A program made the translations under genes and the position numbers. Below are positions 1 to 7,626 of a DNA stretch of 64,000 nt, piece by piece. Each line of letters begins with the position of its first letter. The stretch's first letter is position 1. This DNA is from Zhihengliuella alba. Its GTDB lineage: Bacteria > Actinomycetota > Actinomycetes > Actinomycetales > Micrococcaceae. Where the stretch lies: contig NZ_BAABCJ010000002.1 of assembly GCF_039538765.1 (NCBI RefSeq), positions 186,001 to 250,000 of the forward strand, written 5' to 3'. The notes below the pieces were generated by a model that ran no database searches, had not been told where the DNA came from, and was given only the letters and a program-made list of their open reading frames with translations.

Positions 1-394
1 ACGCGCCGTCGGGGCCGACGAGCGTCGGGACCGTCTCGTTGCCGCCGTTGACGGCGCGGACGGTGGCGGCGCCGTCGTCGTCCTCCCAGATGTTGACCCA
101 GTACGCGTCGCCGAGCCGTGAGCGCAGCGCCCACATGAGCTTGAGGCAGTAGACGCAGCCGGGGCGCCAGTAGACGGCCGCGCCGCCGGCCGCGACGTGC
201 TGCTCCGCGCCGGCCGCGGGCCCGCTGCGCACGGCCAGCGCGATCCCGGTGAAGACGGTGTAGGCGAGGATCGCCAGGACGATGAGCACGTCGAGCACCT
301 CGAGGCCCCGCAGCAGTCCGCTGACCAGGACGAAGGCCGCGAGGACGAGGGTGAGGCCCGGCAGCAGGGCGGGGTGGGCGGTGAGCCGTCGCAT
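1..394 (-). CDS. Membrane-anchored glutaredoxin/mycoredoxin-like protein (partial, 3' end outside window)
   Basis: Too short for a standard ORF list, but the minus strand from the ATG at 392-394 is open to the window edge (131 codons). The first ~55 residues hold two hydrophobic segments (about residues 9-28 and 36-54). They are followed by a glutaredoxin-type fold start, AAVYWRPGCVYCLKLMW, with a CxxC active site (CVYC), and later GGNETVPTLVGPDG, which contains the cis-Pro TVP motif of glutaredoxins. Family knowledge: actinobacterial mycoredoxins reduce mycothiol mixed disulfides. This one would work at the membrane face. The -10 TAGGCT sits 6 nt before the ATG, suggesting a leaderless mRNA. 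The C-terminus is not visible. Confidence 0.75.
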   Translation of the reverse strand, partial: MRRLTAHPALLPGLTLVLAAFVLVSGLLRGLEVLDVLIVLAILAYTVFTGIALAVRSGPAAGAEQHVAAGGAAVYWRPGCVYCLKLMWALRSRLGDAYWVNIWEDDDGAATVRAVNGGNETVPTLVGPDGA

Positions 395-400
395 GATCAC

Positions 401-406
401 AGCCTA
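401..406 (-). promoter_or_regulatory. -10 box of a leaderless promoter for the glutaredoxin gene
   Basis: Minus-strand TAGGCT, then six bases (GTGATC), then the ATG at 394. This is the TANNNT-N6-start layout seen repeatedly in this window. No clear -35 is visible. Confidence 0.5.
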
Positions 407-513
407 GCCGGGCGCCTTCCCTGGCCGAGCGCCCGCCCGCCGGCACCGGGCCAGTTCACCGAACGCCGTGGCCACCGGGCGTCGTGGCCTCCGGCGCCGC
501 CGCGAGCGCCCGC

Positions 514-1896
514 TCAGAGCACGCGTTCCGGGCGGGCCAGGATGCCGGGGACGAGCCGGGAGGCCAGGAACAGGGCCCCGCGGACCAGGAGGAACCCGGC
601 GACGAAGACCGCGGCGACCGTGACGAGGGCCAGCGGCTGGACGAAGAGCGCGATGCCGAGGAGCGGGGCCAACAGGAGCACGGCGCAGAGGGCGGATCCC
701 CCGGAGACGACCCACAGGGCCGACATGATGGCGGTGCGGGCGGCGTCGGTCATGGTCCGGCGCGGCATGCCGAGCCGGTCCATGGAGACGAGGACCTCCG
801 CCCGGTCCAGGGTCGCCGCCGCCTGGTTCAGGCCGATGGAGCACGCCACCATGAGGAACGAGCCGGCGAGCGTGACCAGCACACCGGTGGCGATGTCCTG
901 CATCAGATACTGCTCGGCGGAGTCCATGTCGTCGGACGCGGCGAGCCGCGAGAACGCCAGGCCACCGGCCGCGAACACGCCGACGAAGCTGGTGACGGCC
1001 AGGCCGCCGACCTGGCGCCACGCGGCCTTCGGATCGTCGAGGATGGTCCGCGCGGCGATCAGGCGGGTCACGTCCGGGGCGCGCCGGTGCTTGATCCCGG
1101 CGGCGAGGCGCAGCACCCACGGACCGATCAGGTCGAGGGCGAGCAGCCCGGCGCCGAAGGCCGCCCCGAGGACGGCGATCATGACCAGGATCCCGCCGAG
1201 CTCGGCGAAGGCCGGGAGCATCTGGAGGACACCGACGGCAACCGCCATCAGGCCGACGGCGACGGCGATCCGGATCCAGTGGGTCCGCGCCGGGCGCTGC
1301 CGGGTGCGCACGCCCAGGGGCGTGACGGCCACGGCGCGCAGGCCGGCGAGCGCGCTCACGGCCCCGAGGACCACGACGGCGGCCGCGATGAGCGGGATCC
1401 ACCACCACGGCATCCACATCTGCGCGCCGAGCGCCTCGCCGCGGAAGTGGAGCAGGCCGACGGCGGGCGCGAGCGCCAGGTACAGCACCGAGCCGGCGAG
1501 TGCGCCGACGACGGCCATCGCCGCGGCCTCGAGCACGGTCAGCACCGTGAGGGTGCCGCTGGTGGCGCCGAGCAGCCGGAGCGAGGCGAGCCGGTCGTCG
1601 CGGCGACGGGCCGCCATCCGCGCCGCCGAGGCCCCGACCGAGCCGAGCGGGACGAGGAGGAGCGCCAACGCGGTCGTCGCGAGCATCTGGTACGTGGGGC
1701 CGAGTTCGTCGTCCCAGGAGAAGAACACCCGAGCCCCGGCGACGACGAGCATCGCCAGCGTGGTCACGACGGCGAAGGAGACGACGGGCAGGGCGGCGGC
1801 CGCGCCGTCGCGCCCGGAGGCGTTGCCGGCACCGCGCCGCAGGGGCGACTGGCGGAAGAGCGGGGCGATCCGCAGGGCCGTGGCGACGGCGCTCAT
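514..1896 (-). CDS. FtsX-family ABC transporter permease
   Basis: 460-aa integral membrane protein, the permease half of an ABC exporter whose ATPase is the gene just upstream. The start ATG overlaps the ATPase stop in an ATGA, which fixes the start. Hydrophobic segments are visible near residues 38-58 (PVVSFAVVTTLAMLVVAGA), 70-90, 115-140, 165-185, 220-270, 305-330, 350-375, 410-440. The RRRDDRLASLRLLGATSG stretch is the cytoplasmic coupling segment usual before a TM in FtsX/MacB permeases (R-L-x-x-L-R-L-x-G-A-T). The layout is two FtsX-like halves. Substrate is unknown; such pairs export peptides, lipids or drugs. 119 bp separate its end from the glutaredoxin gene. Confidence 0.85.
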   Translation of the reverse strand: MSAVATALRIAPLFRQSPLRRGAGNASGRDGAAAALPVVSFAVVTTLAMLVVAGARVFFSWDDELGPTYQMLATTALALLLVPLGSVGASAARMAARRRDDRLASLRLLGATSGTLTVLTVLEAAAMAVVGALAGSVLYLALAPAVGLLHFRGEALGAQMWMPWWWIPLIAAAVVVLGAVSALAGLRAVAVTPLGVRTRQRPARTHWIRIAVAVGLMAVAVGVLQMLPAFAELGGILVMIAVLGAAFGAGLLALDLIGPWVLRLAAGIKHRRAPDVTRLIAARTILDDPKAAWRQVGGLAVTSFVGVFAAGGLAFSRLAASDDMDSAEQYLMQDIATGVLVTLAGSFLMVACSIGLNQAAATLDRAEVLVSMDRLGMPRRTMTDAARTAIMSALWVVSGGSALCAVLLLAPLLGIALFVQPLALVTVAAVFVAGFLLVRGALFLASRLVPGILARPERVL

Positions 1897-2714
1897 GCCC
1901 GCTCCCCCGCCGTCGCGCCGGCCTCGCCGGTCCCGCCGGTCCCGCCGGACAGGCCGGCGGTGCCGTGGTTGGACTCGTCGGCGACGATCCGGCCGTCGCT
2001 GAGGGTGATCAGGCGCGCGCAGCGCTCGGCCACGGCACGGTCGTGGGTGACGACCACGAGGCTGCGGCCGCCCGAGCGCGCGTCCGCCGGCTCGACGGAG
2101 TCCAGCAGCAGGTCCAGGACCTCGGCGGACGTGGCCGAGTCGAGTGCGCCCGTGGGCTCGTCGGCGAAGATCAGCCGCGCGCCGGTGACCTGGGCGCGAG
2201 CGATGGCCACCCGCTGCGCCTGCCCGCCGGAGAGCTCGCCGAGGCGCCGCTGCTCCATGCCGGCGAGACCCAGCCGGGCGAGCCACTGGGCGGCGGCGAG
2301 TTCGGCCTCGGGCCGCGGCGTCCCGCCGAGCATGAGGGCGACGGCGACGTTCTCCAGCGCGCTGAGCTCGTGGAGCAGCAGGCCCTGCTGGAAGACGAAG
2401 CCGAGGTCGCGCCGGCGGACGGAGGCCCGCTGGTTCTCGTTCAGCTCCTCCATCCGGATCGGACCGGCCGGCGTGTTCAGGACGATCGATCCCGCGGTCG
2501 GGGCGATGATGCCGGCGAGCGCGTGCAGGAGCGTCGACTTGCCGGAGCCGGAGGCGCCCATGATGGCGACGGATTCGCCCACCCCGATCCGCAGGTCCAC
2601 CCCGCGCAGGGCGGGGGTGCTGGCGTCCGGGTAGGTGTGGCTGAGGCCCTGGGCGGTCAGGAGGGCGGGGGCGGTCGGGCGTGCCGGTGCGGTGGGGCGT
2701 GCGGGTGCGGTCAT
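1893..2714 (-). CDS. ABC transporter ATP-binding protein (MacB/LolD-like)
   Basis: 273-aa cytoplasmic ATPase partner of the FtsX permease. It shows Walker A GASGSGKST (about residue 55), a Q-loop in LGFVFQQGLLLHELSALENV, signature LSGGQAQRVAIARA, Walker B LIFADEPTGALD and the switch histidine in VVVTHDRAVAERC: a complete NBD of the LolD/MacB class. The first ~20 residues are a Pro/Ala repeat (PTAPARPTAPARPTAP), so a start slightly downstream is possible. The C-terminus is Gly/Thr rich. ATGA overlap with the permease indicates translational coupling. Confidence 0.9.
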   Translation of the reverse strand: MTAPARPTAPARPTAPALLTAQGLSHTYPDASTPALRGVDLRIGVGESVAIMGASGSGKSTLLHALAGIIAPTAGSIVLNTPAGPIRMEELNENQRASVRRRDLGFVFQQGLLLHELSALENVAVALMLGGTPRPEAELAAAQWLARLGLAGMEQRRLGELSGGQAQRVAIARAQVTGARLIFADEPTGALDSATSAEVLDLLLDSVEPADARSGGRSLVVVTHDRAVAERCARLITLSDGRIVADESNHGTAGLSGGTGGTGEAGATAGERA

Positions 2715-2801
2715 GGTTCCACGATCCCGCGCCCCGGGGCCGGCGCGCGTCGCCCGGCCGGGTGATCCTGGATGGCCGGGCCTCCACCCCCGGGATGAGT
2801 G

Positions 2802-2823
2802 CGGTCCGCCCGCGGGCGGACCG
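2802..2823 (-). terminator. 22-bp perfect palindrome downstream of the GNAT gene
   Basis: CGGTCCGCCCG followed at once by CGGGCGGACCG, five bases past the GNAT stop. It has no T-run, as is common for actinobacterial terminators. Probably ends the ligA-IMPase-GNAT transcript. Confidence 0.5.
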
Positions 2824-2828
2824 GCGGG

Positions 2829-3539
2829 TCAGGCGACGTCGTAGGTGTAGACCACCAGAGGCGCCCCGTTGCTCGGGACGACCCAGTCGCGCTCGGAGAC
2901 GTGGGTGAATCCGAGCGACTCGTACAGGCCGCGCGGTGCCGTCCACCCTGCCCCCGTGGTGAGCGCCACCCGGGTGAGGCCGAGCTCGCGGGCGCGGTCG
3001 ACGGCGGCGCGGACCAGCACCCGGCCTGCGCCCGTGCGCTGTACCTCCGGGTCCACGGCGAGCATGCGCATCTCCAGCTCCTCCCCGCGGCAGATGTCGG
3101 CGTAGCGGGTGCCGGCGCGGATCAGCGTCACGGTGGCGACGATCCGGCCGGCGCGCTCGGCCACCAGCAGCTCGGCATGGCGGGCCCGGTCGGCGGAGTC
3201 CGCGATGAAGTCGAAGTAGGTCGAGTCCGGCTCGAAGTAGCCGGTGGCCCGGTAGGAGTCCACGGTAATGCGGGAGATCTCGGCGTGGTCCGCCTCGGTC
3301 GCGGGCCGGACCGTGGTGGCGGGGCGGTCGTCTGCCGCGCCGGACCCGGGGACGCCCCGGTCGGTACTCGTGTGCTCGGGGACGTTGATGGTGGCTCCGG
3401 TGGTGATCGTGCTGCTCGTTTCAGTCGGAGGCCCGCGCCGCCGCGGCTCAGCCGACGTGCTGGCTGCGGACCCGTTCGAAGTTGATGCGGCCCGCGGCCG
3501 CCCAGTCAGGATACCCCTCGGGCCGGAGCACGGGCACAC
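2829..3539 (-). CDS. GNAT-family N-acetyltransferase
   Basis: Acetyl-CoA-dependent N-acetyltransferase. The GNAT fold starts at TTVRPATEADHAEISRI. Motif A is EMRMLAVDPEVQRTGAGRVLVRAA, with the Q/RxxGxG/A pyrophosphate-binding loop (QRTGAG), and the C-terminal motif is RGLYESLGFTHVSERD. Substrate unknown. The start is a problem: after the IMPase stop (3448-3450) no in-frame ATG, GTG or TTG occurs before the GNAT core. The usable starts are a GTG at 3539, with GAGGAG four bases upstream on the mRNA, or an ATG at 3608. Both lie inside the IMPase gene. I chose GTG 3539 (236 aa), giving a 92-nt out-of-frame overlap. Family certain, start uncertain. Confidence 0.75.
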   Translation of the reverse strand: MCPCSGPRGILTGRPRAASTSNGSAASTSAEPRRRGPPTETSSTITTGATINVPEHTSTDRGVPGSGAADDRPATTVRPATEADHAEISRITVDSYRATGYFEPDSTYFDFIADSADRARHAELLVAERAGRIVATVTLIRAGTRYADICRGEELEMRMLAVDPEVQRTGAGRVLVRAAVDRARELGLTRVALTTGAGWTAPRGLYESLGFTHVSERDWVVPSNGAPLVVYTYDVA

Positions 3540-4257
3540 CGGCCTCCTCGGCGATGAGCATGGCCGCGGACCAGTCGTGCACGTGCGTACCGAACTCCGC
3601 GTAGGCATCCAGCGTGCCGTCGGCCACGAGGCACACGTCCAGGGCGGCCGAGCCGAGGCGGCGCATGTTGGCGAAGCCCGGCATCAGGGCCCCGAGCGCC
3701 GCGACCTGCGGGACGTGCCGCTTCAGCGTGTACCCGAACCCGGTGGCCAGCAACGGCCCGTCCGTGTCGGCGTCGGGCCCGGTGAGCCGCTCCGGGGTCG
3801 GCGCCTGGGTGCCCGGGGCGGCCGGGGCCGTCCCCGTCCGCCAGGCTCCCTCGCCACGGGCGGCGTAGTACTCGACGCCGAGCGCCGGAGCGTTGACTGC
3901 CCCGGCCTGCCAGACGCCGTCGGCATCGCGGACCGCCACGGATGTGGCGTAGTAGACGATCCCGCGGACGAAGTTGGTGGTCCCGTCGAGCGGGTCGATG
4001 GACCATTCGACGCCGCTGGGCTCCGCGGGGGTGGTGGTGCCGTACTCCTCACCGGTGATGGTGTCGGCGGGGTGCGCGGCGACGATGACATCGCGCACCG
4101 CCTGCTCGGCCCGGCGGTCGAAGTCGGTCACCCAGTCGCCGCCGCCGCTCTTCGTGTCGGTCAGGGGGCGTCCGGTGCGCTCGGCGAGGACTGCGGCGCC
4201 GGCGGCGGCCGCACGGCGGGCGGTGTCGAGGTATCGCTGGGGCTTCGGCTGGCTCAT
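3448..4257 (-). CDS. Inositol monophosphatase family protein (IMPase/histidinol-phosphatase type)
   Basis: 269-aa Mg2+-dependent phosphomonoesterase. Metal-site motifs are present: GGGDWVTDFDRRAE (first Asp), GEEYG (Glu of motif 1 region), SIDPLDGTTNFVRG (DPxDGTxNF signature) and HDWSAAMLIAEEAGV (third metal Asp, WDxAAG-type). Length fits the family. The substrate cannot be told from sequence: actinobacterial members act on myo-inositol-1-phosphate (SuhB/ImpA), histidinol phosphate (HisN) or PAP (CysQ). The start ATG overlaps the ligA stop (ATGA), so the two are translationally coupled; the 3' end overlaps the likely GNAT start. Confidence 0.9.
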   Translation of the reverse strand: MSQPKPQRYLDTARRAAAAGAAVLAERTGRPLTDTKSGGGDWVTDFDRRAEQAVRDVIVAAHPADTITGEEYGTTTPAEPSGVEWSIDPLDGTTNFVRGIVYYATSVAVRDADGVWQAGAVNAPALGVEYYAARGEGAWRTGTAPAAPGTQAPTPERLTGPDADTDGPLLATGFGYTLKRHVPQVAALGALMPGFANMRRLGSAALDVCLVADGTLDAYAEFGTHVHDWSAAMLIAEEAGVPVLRPEGYPDWAAAGRINFERVRSQHVG

Positions 4258-6722
4258 GATGCGTCTCCTGCGGCATCCGCAGGGGCGCCGTCGTCGTTGG
4301 TGATCTGGTCGTCGTTCTGGCTGGTCTGGTCGCCGGCCGCGTCAAGGCCAGTACCGCCCGGGAGCGCGCCCGGACCCTCGGTCACGAGGATGCGAAATCC
4401 CGCCGCGTCGAGGATCGGGATGCCCAGCTCCTCCGCCTTGGTGAGCTTGGATCCGGCGCCGGGTCCGGCCGCCACGAAGTCCGTCTTCTTGGACACGCTG
4501 GAGGCGGCCTTGCCGCCTGCGTGGATGATGGCCTCCTTGGCCTCGTCGCGAGAGTACCCCTCCAGCGATCCGGTGGCCACGACGCTCAGGCCCGCCAACA
4601 CGCCGCCGCGCGCGGCGGCGGCTCCCGGACCCGGGTGACCGGGAGTTGCAAAGCGGACCCCGGCAGCGGTCCATGACTCGACGATCTGCTCGTGCCAGTC
4701 GACGACGAACCACTCAGTGACGGCGTCGGCGATCGTCTGCCCGACGCCTTCGACCTCGGCAATCTCCTCGGGGGTGGCCGCGCGGATGGCCTCCAATGAC
4801 CCGAACCAGTCGGCCAGCGCACGAGCGGCGACCGGCCCCACGTGACGAATGTTGAGGGCGACCAGCTGCCGCCACAACTCCTTTGTCTTGGCCTTGTCCA
4901 GTTCTTCAAGGAGTTTGACCGCCTGCGCCGACGGCTTGATCTCAGGGATCTTCCGGATCTTCGCTTTGCGCCGCTCCGCGGGCGTCATCCCGGCCGCTTC
5001 CGGCGGGTACACCGATTCGGTCCGCTGGAACGGCTTACGGACCACTGGCCGGCCCTCGTCGTCGAGCTTGGGTTCGCCCGTCTCCGCGTCCCGCACCACC
5101 ACCTCGATGGGCACCAGCTCTTCGAGGGTCAGGTCGAACAGCCTCGCCTCTGTCTGCAACGGTGGTTGCGAGGGCAAGACCGGTTGCGTCAGGGCCGCTG
5201 CAGTCACCTCACCAAGGGCTTCGATGTCGAGGGCGCCGCGGGATCCGATGTGCTCGACGCGGCCTCGGACCTGGGCCGGGCAGTCCTTGGCATTCGGGCA
5301 GCGGAGGTCGATGTCGCCCTCTTTCATGGGGCGCAACTCCGTCCCGCACTCGGGACAGTCGCGTGGCATCTCGAACTCCGTCTCCGTGCCGTCGCGCAGT
5401 TCGACAACGGCCCCGAGAACCTCGGGGATGACGTCGCCAGCTTTGCGCAGCACAACGGTGTCGCCGATGAGAACGCCCTTGGACCGGACAACGTCCTGAT
5501 TGTGCAGGGTCGCTTGCCGCACCACACTGCCCGCGACCAGCACGGGCTCCATGAGGGCGTACGGCGTGGCACGGCCGGTCCGGCCGACGCCGACCTCGAT
5601 GCGGAGGAGCTTCGTGTGCACTTCCTCCGGCGGGTACTTGTAGGCGATCGCCCAGCGCGGTGCGCGGCTCGTCGAGCCCAGCTCCTCGTGCAGGTCCAGC
5701 TCGTCGACCTTCACCACGATGCCGTCGAGCTCGTGCACCACCGAATGGCGATCACGTCCGTACGCCTCGACGAATCCGACGACGCCGTCCACCGCGTCGA
5801 AGACCCTCGAGTATGGGCTCGTGGGGAGCCCCCATTCCGACAACAGGTCGTAAACCTCGCTCTGGGCGGCGACGGGCGGATTGGGCCACGCGCCAACGCC
5901 GTGGACATAGAGGTCGAGAGAGGCCAGACGCTTCTCGCCAGCCTCCCGCTCGAGCCCGTCCTTCTTCTCCAGTTGCTGGCGTAGTCCACCGCTGGCCGCG
6001 TTGCGCGGGTTGGCGAAAGTGGGGAAGCGCCGCATGGCCCGCTGGCGCTCGAGTTCCTCCGGAAAATCGCCGCGCGTCTTCGCAGGGCGCGACTCCCAGC
6101 GCTTCCGTGCTTCCTCCACTGCGCGGGGGCGCAGCTCCTCCTGGAACCTGTTGAGTTCCTCGAAAGCGGCGACGGGGATGAAAACCTCTCCGCGGATCTC
6201 CACTCGCGCGGGATGGCCGCTGCCAGCGAGCCGCTCGGGGACGCCCGCCAGCCGACGAGCGTTCACCCCGATGTCCTCCCCCATGCGGCCGTCCCCGCGA
6301 GTCGCGGCGGAGACAAGTCGGCCCCGCTCGTACCGCAGAGAGATGGCCAGGCCGTCGATCTTCAGCTCGGAGAGCCAGCGCACCGGCCTGCCGGCCGAGG
6401 CTTCAGTCTTCGCGCACCATTGGCGGAGTTCCTCGGCGGAGAACACGTTGTCCAGAGAGAGCATCCGCTCGGCATGCTCGATAGTCGGCAGGTCGCCGCC
6501 GACCACCACCGCGCCGACCTCCTGCGTGGGCGAGTCCTGGGAGACGAGCTGCGGATGCATCCGCTCGATTTCTTCCAGCCGGTGGAACAGGCGGTCGAAC
6601 TCCGCGTCCGAGACCAGCGGCTGGTCCTCGTTGTAGTACGCGAAACGGTACTTCCGGACGTCCTCGACGAGCTGCTCGTATTCCTCACGCACTGAATCGT
6701 TCACGTCTCTATCCTGCCTCAT
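4254..6722 (-). CDS. ligA: NAD+-dependent DNA ligase LigA
   Basis: Seals nicks in duplex DNA during replication and repair, using NAD+. The adenylation lysine is K121 in LSELKIDGLAISLRYERG. Other motifs: VSDAEFDRLFHRL (Ia domain), TRGDGRMGEDI, HELDGIVVKVD, the OB-fold GRTGRATPYALMEPV, a Cys4 zinc finger (CPECGTEL...CPNAKDC), HhH region RHVGPVAARAL, and a C-terminal BRCT (GLSVVATGSLEGYSRDEAKEAI). At 822 aa it is longer than typical ligases (~670): it has a charged insertion of about 90 residues after the zinc finger and a 30-residue Asp/Asn-rich tail past the BRCT. Alternative GTG starts lie at 6704 and 6692. GC content looks a little lower than neighbours. Confidence 0.97.
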   Translation of the reverse strand: MRQDRDVNDSVREEYEQLVEDVRKYRFAYYNEDQPLVSDAEFDRLFHRLEEIERMHPQLVSQDSPTQEVGAVVVGGDLPTIEHAERMLSLDNVFSAEELRQWCAKTEASAGRPVRWLSELKIDGLAISLRYERGRLVSAATRGDGRMGEDIGVNARRLAGVPERLAGSGHPARVEIRGEVFIPVAAFEELNRFQEELRPRAVEEARKRWESRPAKTRGDFPEELERQRAMRRFPTFANPRNAASGGLRQQLEKKDGLEREAGEKRLASLDLYVHGVGAWPNPPVAAQSEVYDLLSEWGLPTSPYSRVFDAVDGVVGFVEAYGRDRHSVVHELDGIVVKVDELDLHEELGSTSRAPRWAIAYKYPPEEVHTKLLRIEVGVGRTGRATPYALMEPVLVAGSVVRQATLHNQDVVRSKGVLIGDTVVLRKAGDVIPEVLGAVVELRDGTETEFEMPRDCPECGTELRPMKEGDIDLRCPNAKDCPAQVRGRVEHIGSRGALDIEALGEVTAAALTQPVLPSQPPLQTEARLFDLTLEELVPIEVVVRDAETGEPKLDDEGRPVVRKPFQRTESVYPPEAAGMTPAERRKAKIRKIPEIKPSAQAVKLLEELDKAKTKELWRQLVALNIRHVGPVAARALADWFGSLEAIRAATPEEIAEVEGVGQTIADAVTEWFVVDWHEQIVESWTAAGVRFATPGHPGPGAAAARGGVLAGLSVVATGSLEGYSRDEAKEAIIHAGGKAASSVSKKTDFVAAGPGAGSKLTKAEELGIPILDAAGFRILVTEGPGALPGGTGLDAAGDQTSQNDDQITNDDGAPADAAGDAS

Positions 6723-6744
6723 CGGCGCCTGCCACGGCGGTGGA

Positions 6745-6776
6745 CCGGCGCCCAGGGCCGGCGCCCAAGGCCGGCG
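6745..6776. repeat. 13-bp tandem repeat between the FHA gene and ligA
   Basis: Two copies of CCGGCGCCCAGGG (second copy ending AAGG) plus a partial third, in the 70-bp gap upstream of ligA. It can also fold as a GC hairpin and may serve as the terminator of the large operon. Function not known. Confidence 0.4.
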
Positions 6777-6792
6777 GGGCGCCGCTGGTATC

Positions 6793-7626
6793 TCAGTCGG
6801 TGTCGGGATGGGCCCGGATCCGGTCCAGCAGGGCCAGGTCGCGCGCCGTGACCAGGTGAGTGGTGACCGCGTGCTCGACCAGGCGCGCCTTGCGATTGCT
6901 CGCCAGCCGGCCCGCGCCGCCGCGGAGCCCGGAGATCCCGGCGCGGTCCAGCTTGTCGCAGACGTTGTCCAGCTTCCGGTTGAACTTGGTGATGGACCAG
7001 CCGAGCCGCGCGGCCGCATTCGCGGAGGAGGGGATGGAGCTCAGGCCCATCCCGTCCCGCTTGAGCATCGGCTCGGCGAGCGCCAGGACCAGGGCACGCT
7101 GGGAGTCGGTGAGCGTGACCGGGCCGATCGTCGTCGCGCCGTCCGGGTCGTCGGCGCTCCACTCCTGCCGGAAGGCGGGCTGCCGGTGGTGGACGGAGAA
7201 CTCGTACGTCGTGGGGCCGGCCGTGAAGACGATGTTGGTCTGGCCGAACACCACCGGCAGCCGCGCCCCGGGCCCGAGCCAGGCCTGGAGCCCGCCCGTC
7301 TTGTCGGCGATGGTGGCGCTCAGCCTCGAGCCCACATTGGTGAGCCACCAGATGCCGTCGTGGTCGGCGATGGTGAGGAACCGGCGGTGCAGGTACGGGT
7401 TGTCGTCGATCTGCAGGTCGCCCTCGCGACCGATCGTGAAGACCTCGCCGGCCTCAACGGGGTACCACTCCCCGCAGAAGTCCACGTGGATCTCGGCGCC
7501 GTCCGAGGCTCCGGCGAGCGCCGTCGTCGGCGCCGCATGGTGCTGCAGGCCTGAAGGTTCCTGTCCCTCCCGCGGATCCGGCCCGGTCCGTTCCTCCGGT
7601 TCCCCTCCGGTGCGCCGTGTACTCAT
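6793..7626 (-). CDS. FHA-domain protein with C-terminal winged-helix-like region
   Basis: 277 aa, last gene of the surface/signalling operon. The FHA phosphothreonine-binding fold spans about residues 45-135 (EVFTIGREGDLQIDDNPYLHRRFLTI...WWLTNVGSRLSATI); GR, the H of YLHRRF and the N of LTNVGS are the expected pThr-loop residues. A helical C-terminal region (TLTDSQRALVLALAEPML...AAARLGWSITKFNRKLDNVCDKL) resembles a winged helix. It probably reads phosphorylation by the kinase encoded just upstream. Start ATG overlaps the kinase stop (ATGA). Role inferred from context. Confidence 0.85.
   Translation of the reverse strand: MSTRRTGGEPEERTGPDPREGQEPSGLQHHAAPTTALAGASDGAEIHVDFCGEWYPVEAGEVFTIGREGDLQIDDNPYLHRRFLTIADHDGIWWLTNVGSRLSATIADKTGGLQAWLGPGARLPVVFGQTNIVFTAGPTTYEFSVHHRQPAFRQEWSADDPDGATTIGPVTLTDSQRALVLALAEPMLKRDGMGLSSIPSSANAAARLGWSITKFNRKLDNVCDKLDRAGISGLRGGAGRLASNRKARLVEHAVTTHLVTARDLALLDRIRAHPDTD

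Noticed and set aside
6690..6722. Leaderless promoter directly before ligA
   Set aside because: GGATAGAGAC resembles a -10, but no TANNNT lies at the 6-8 nt spacing from any candidate start.
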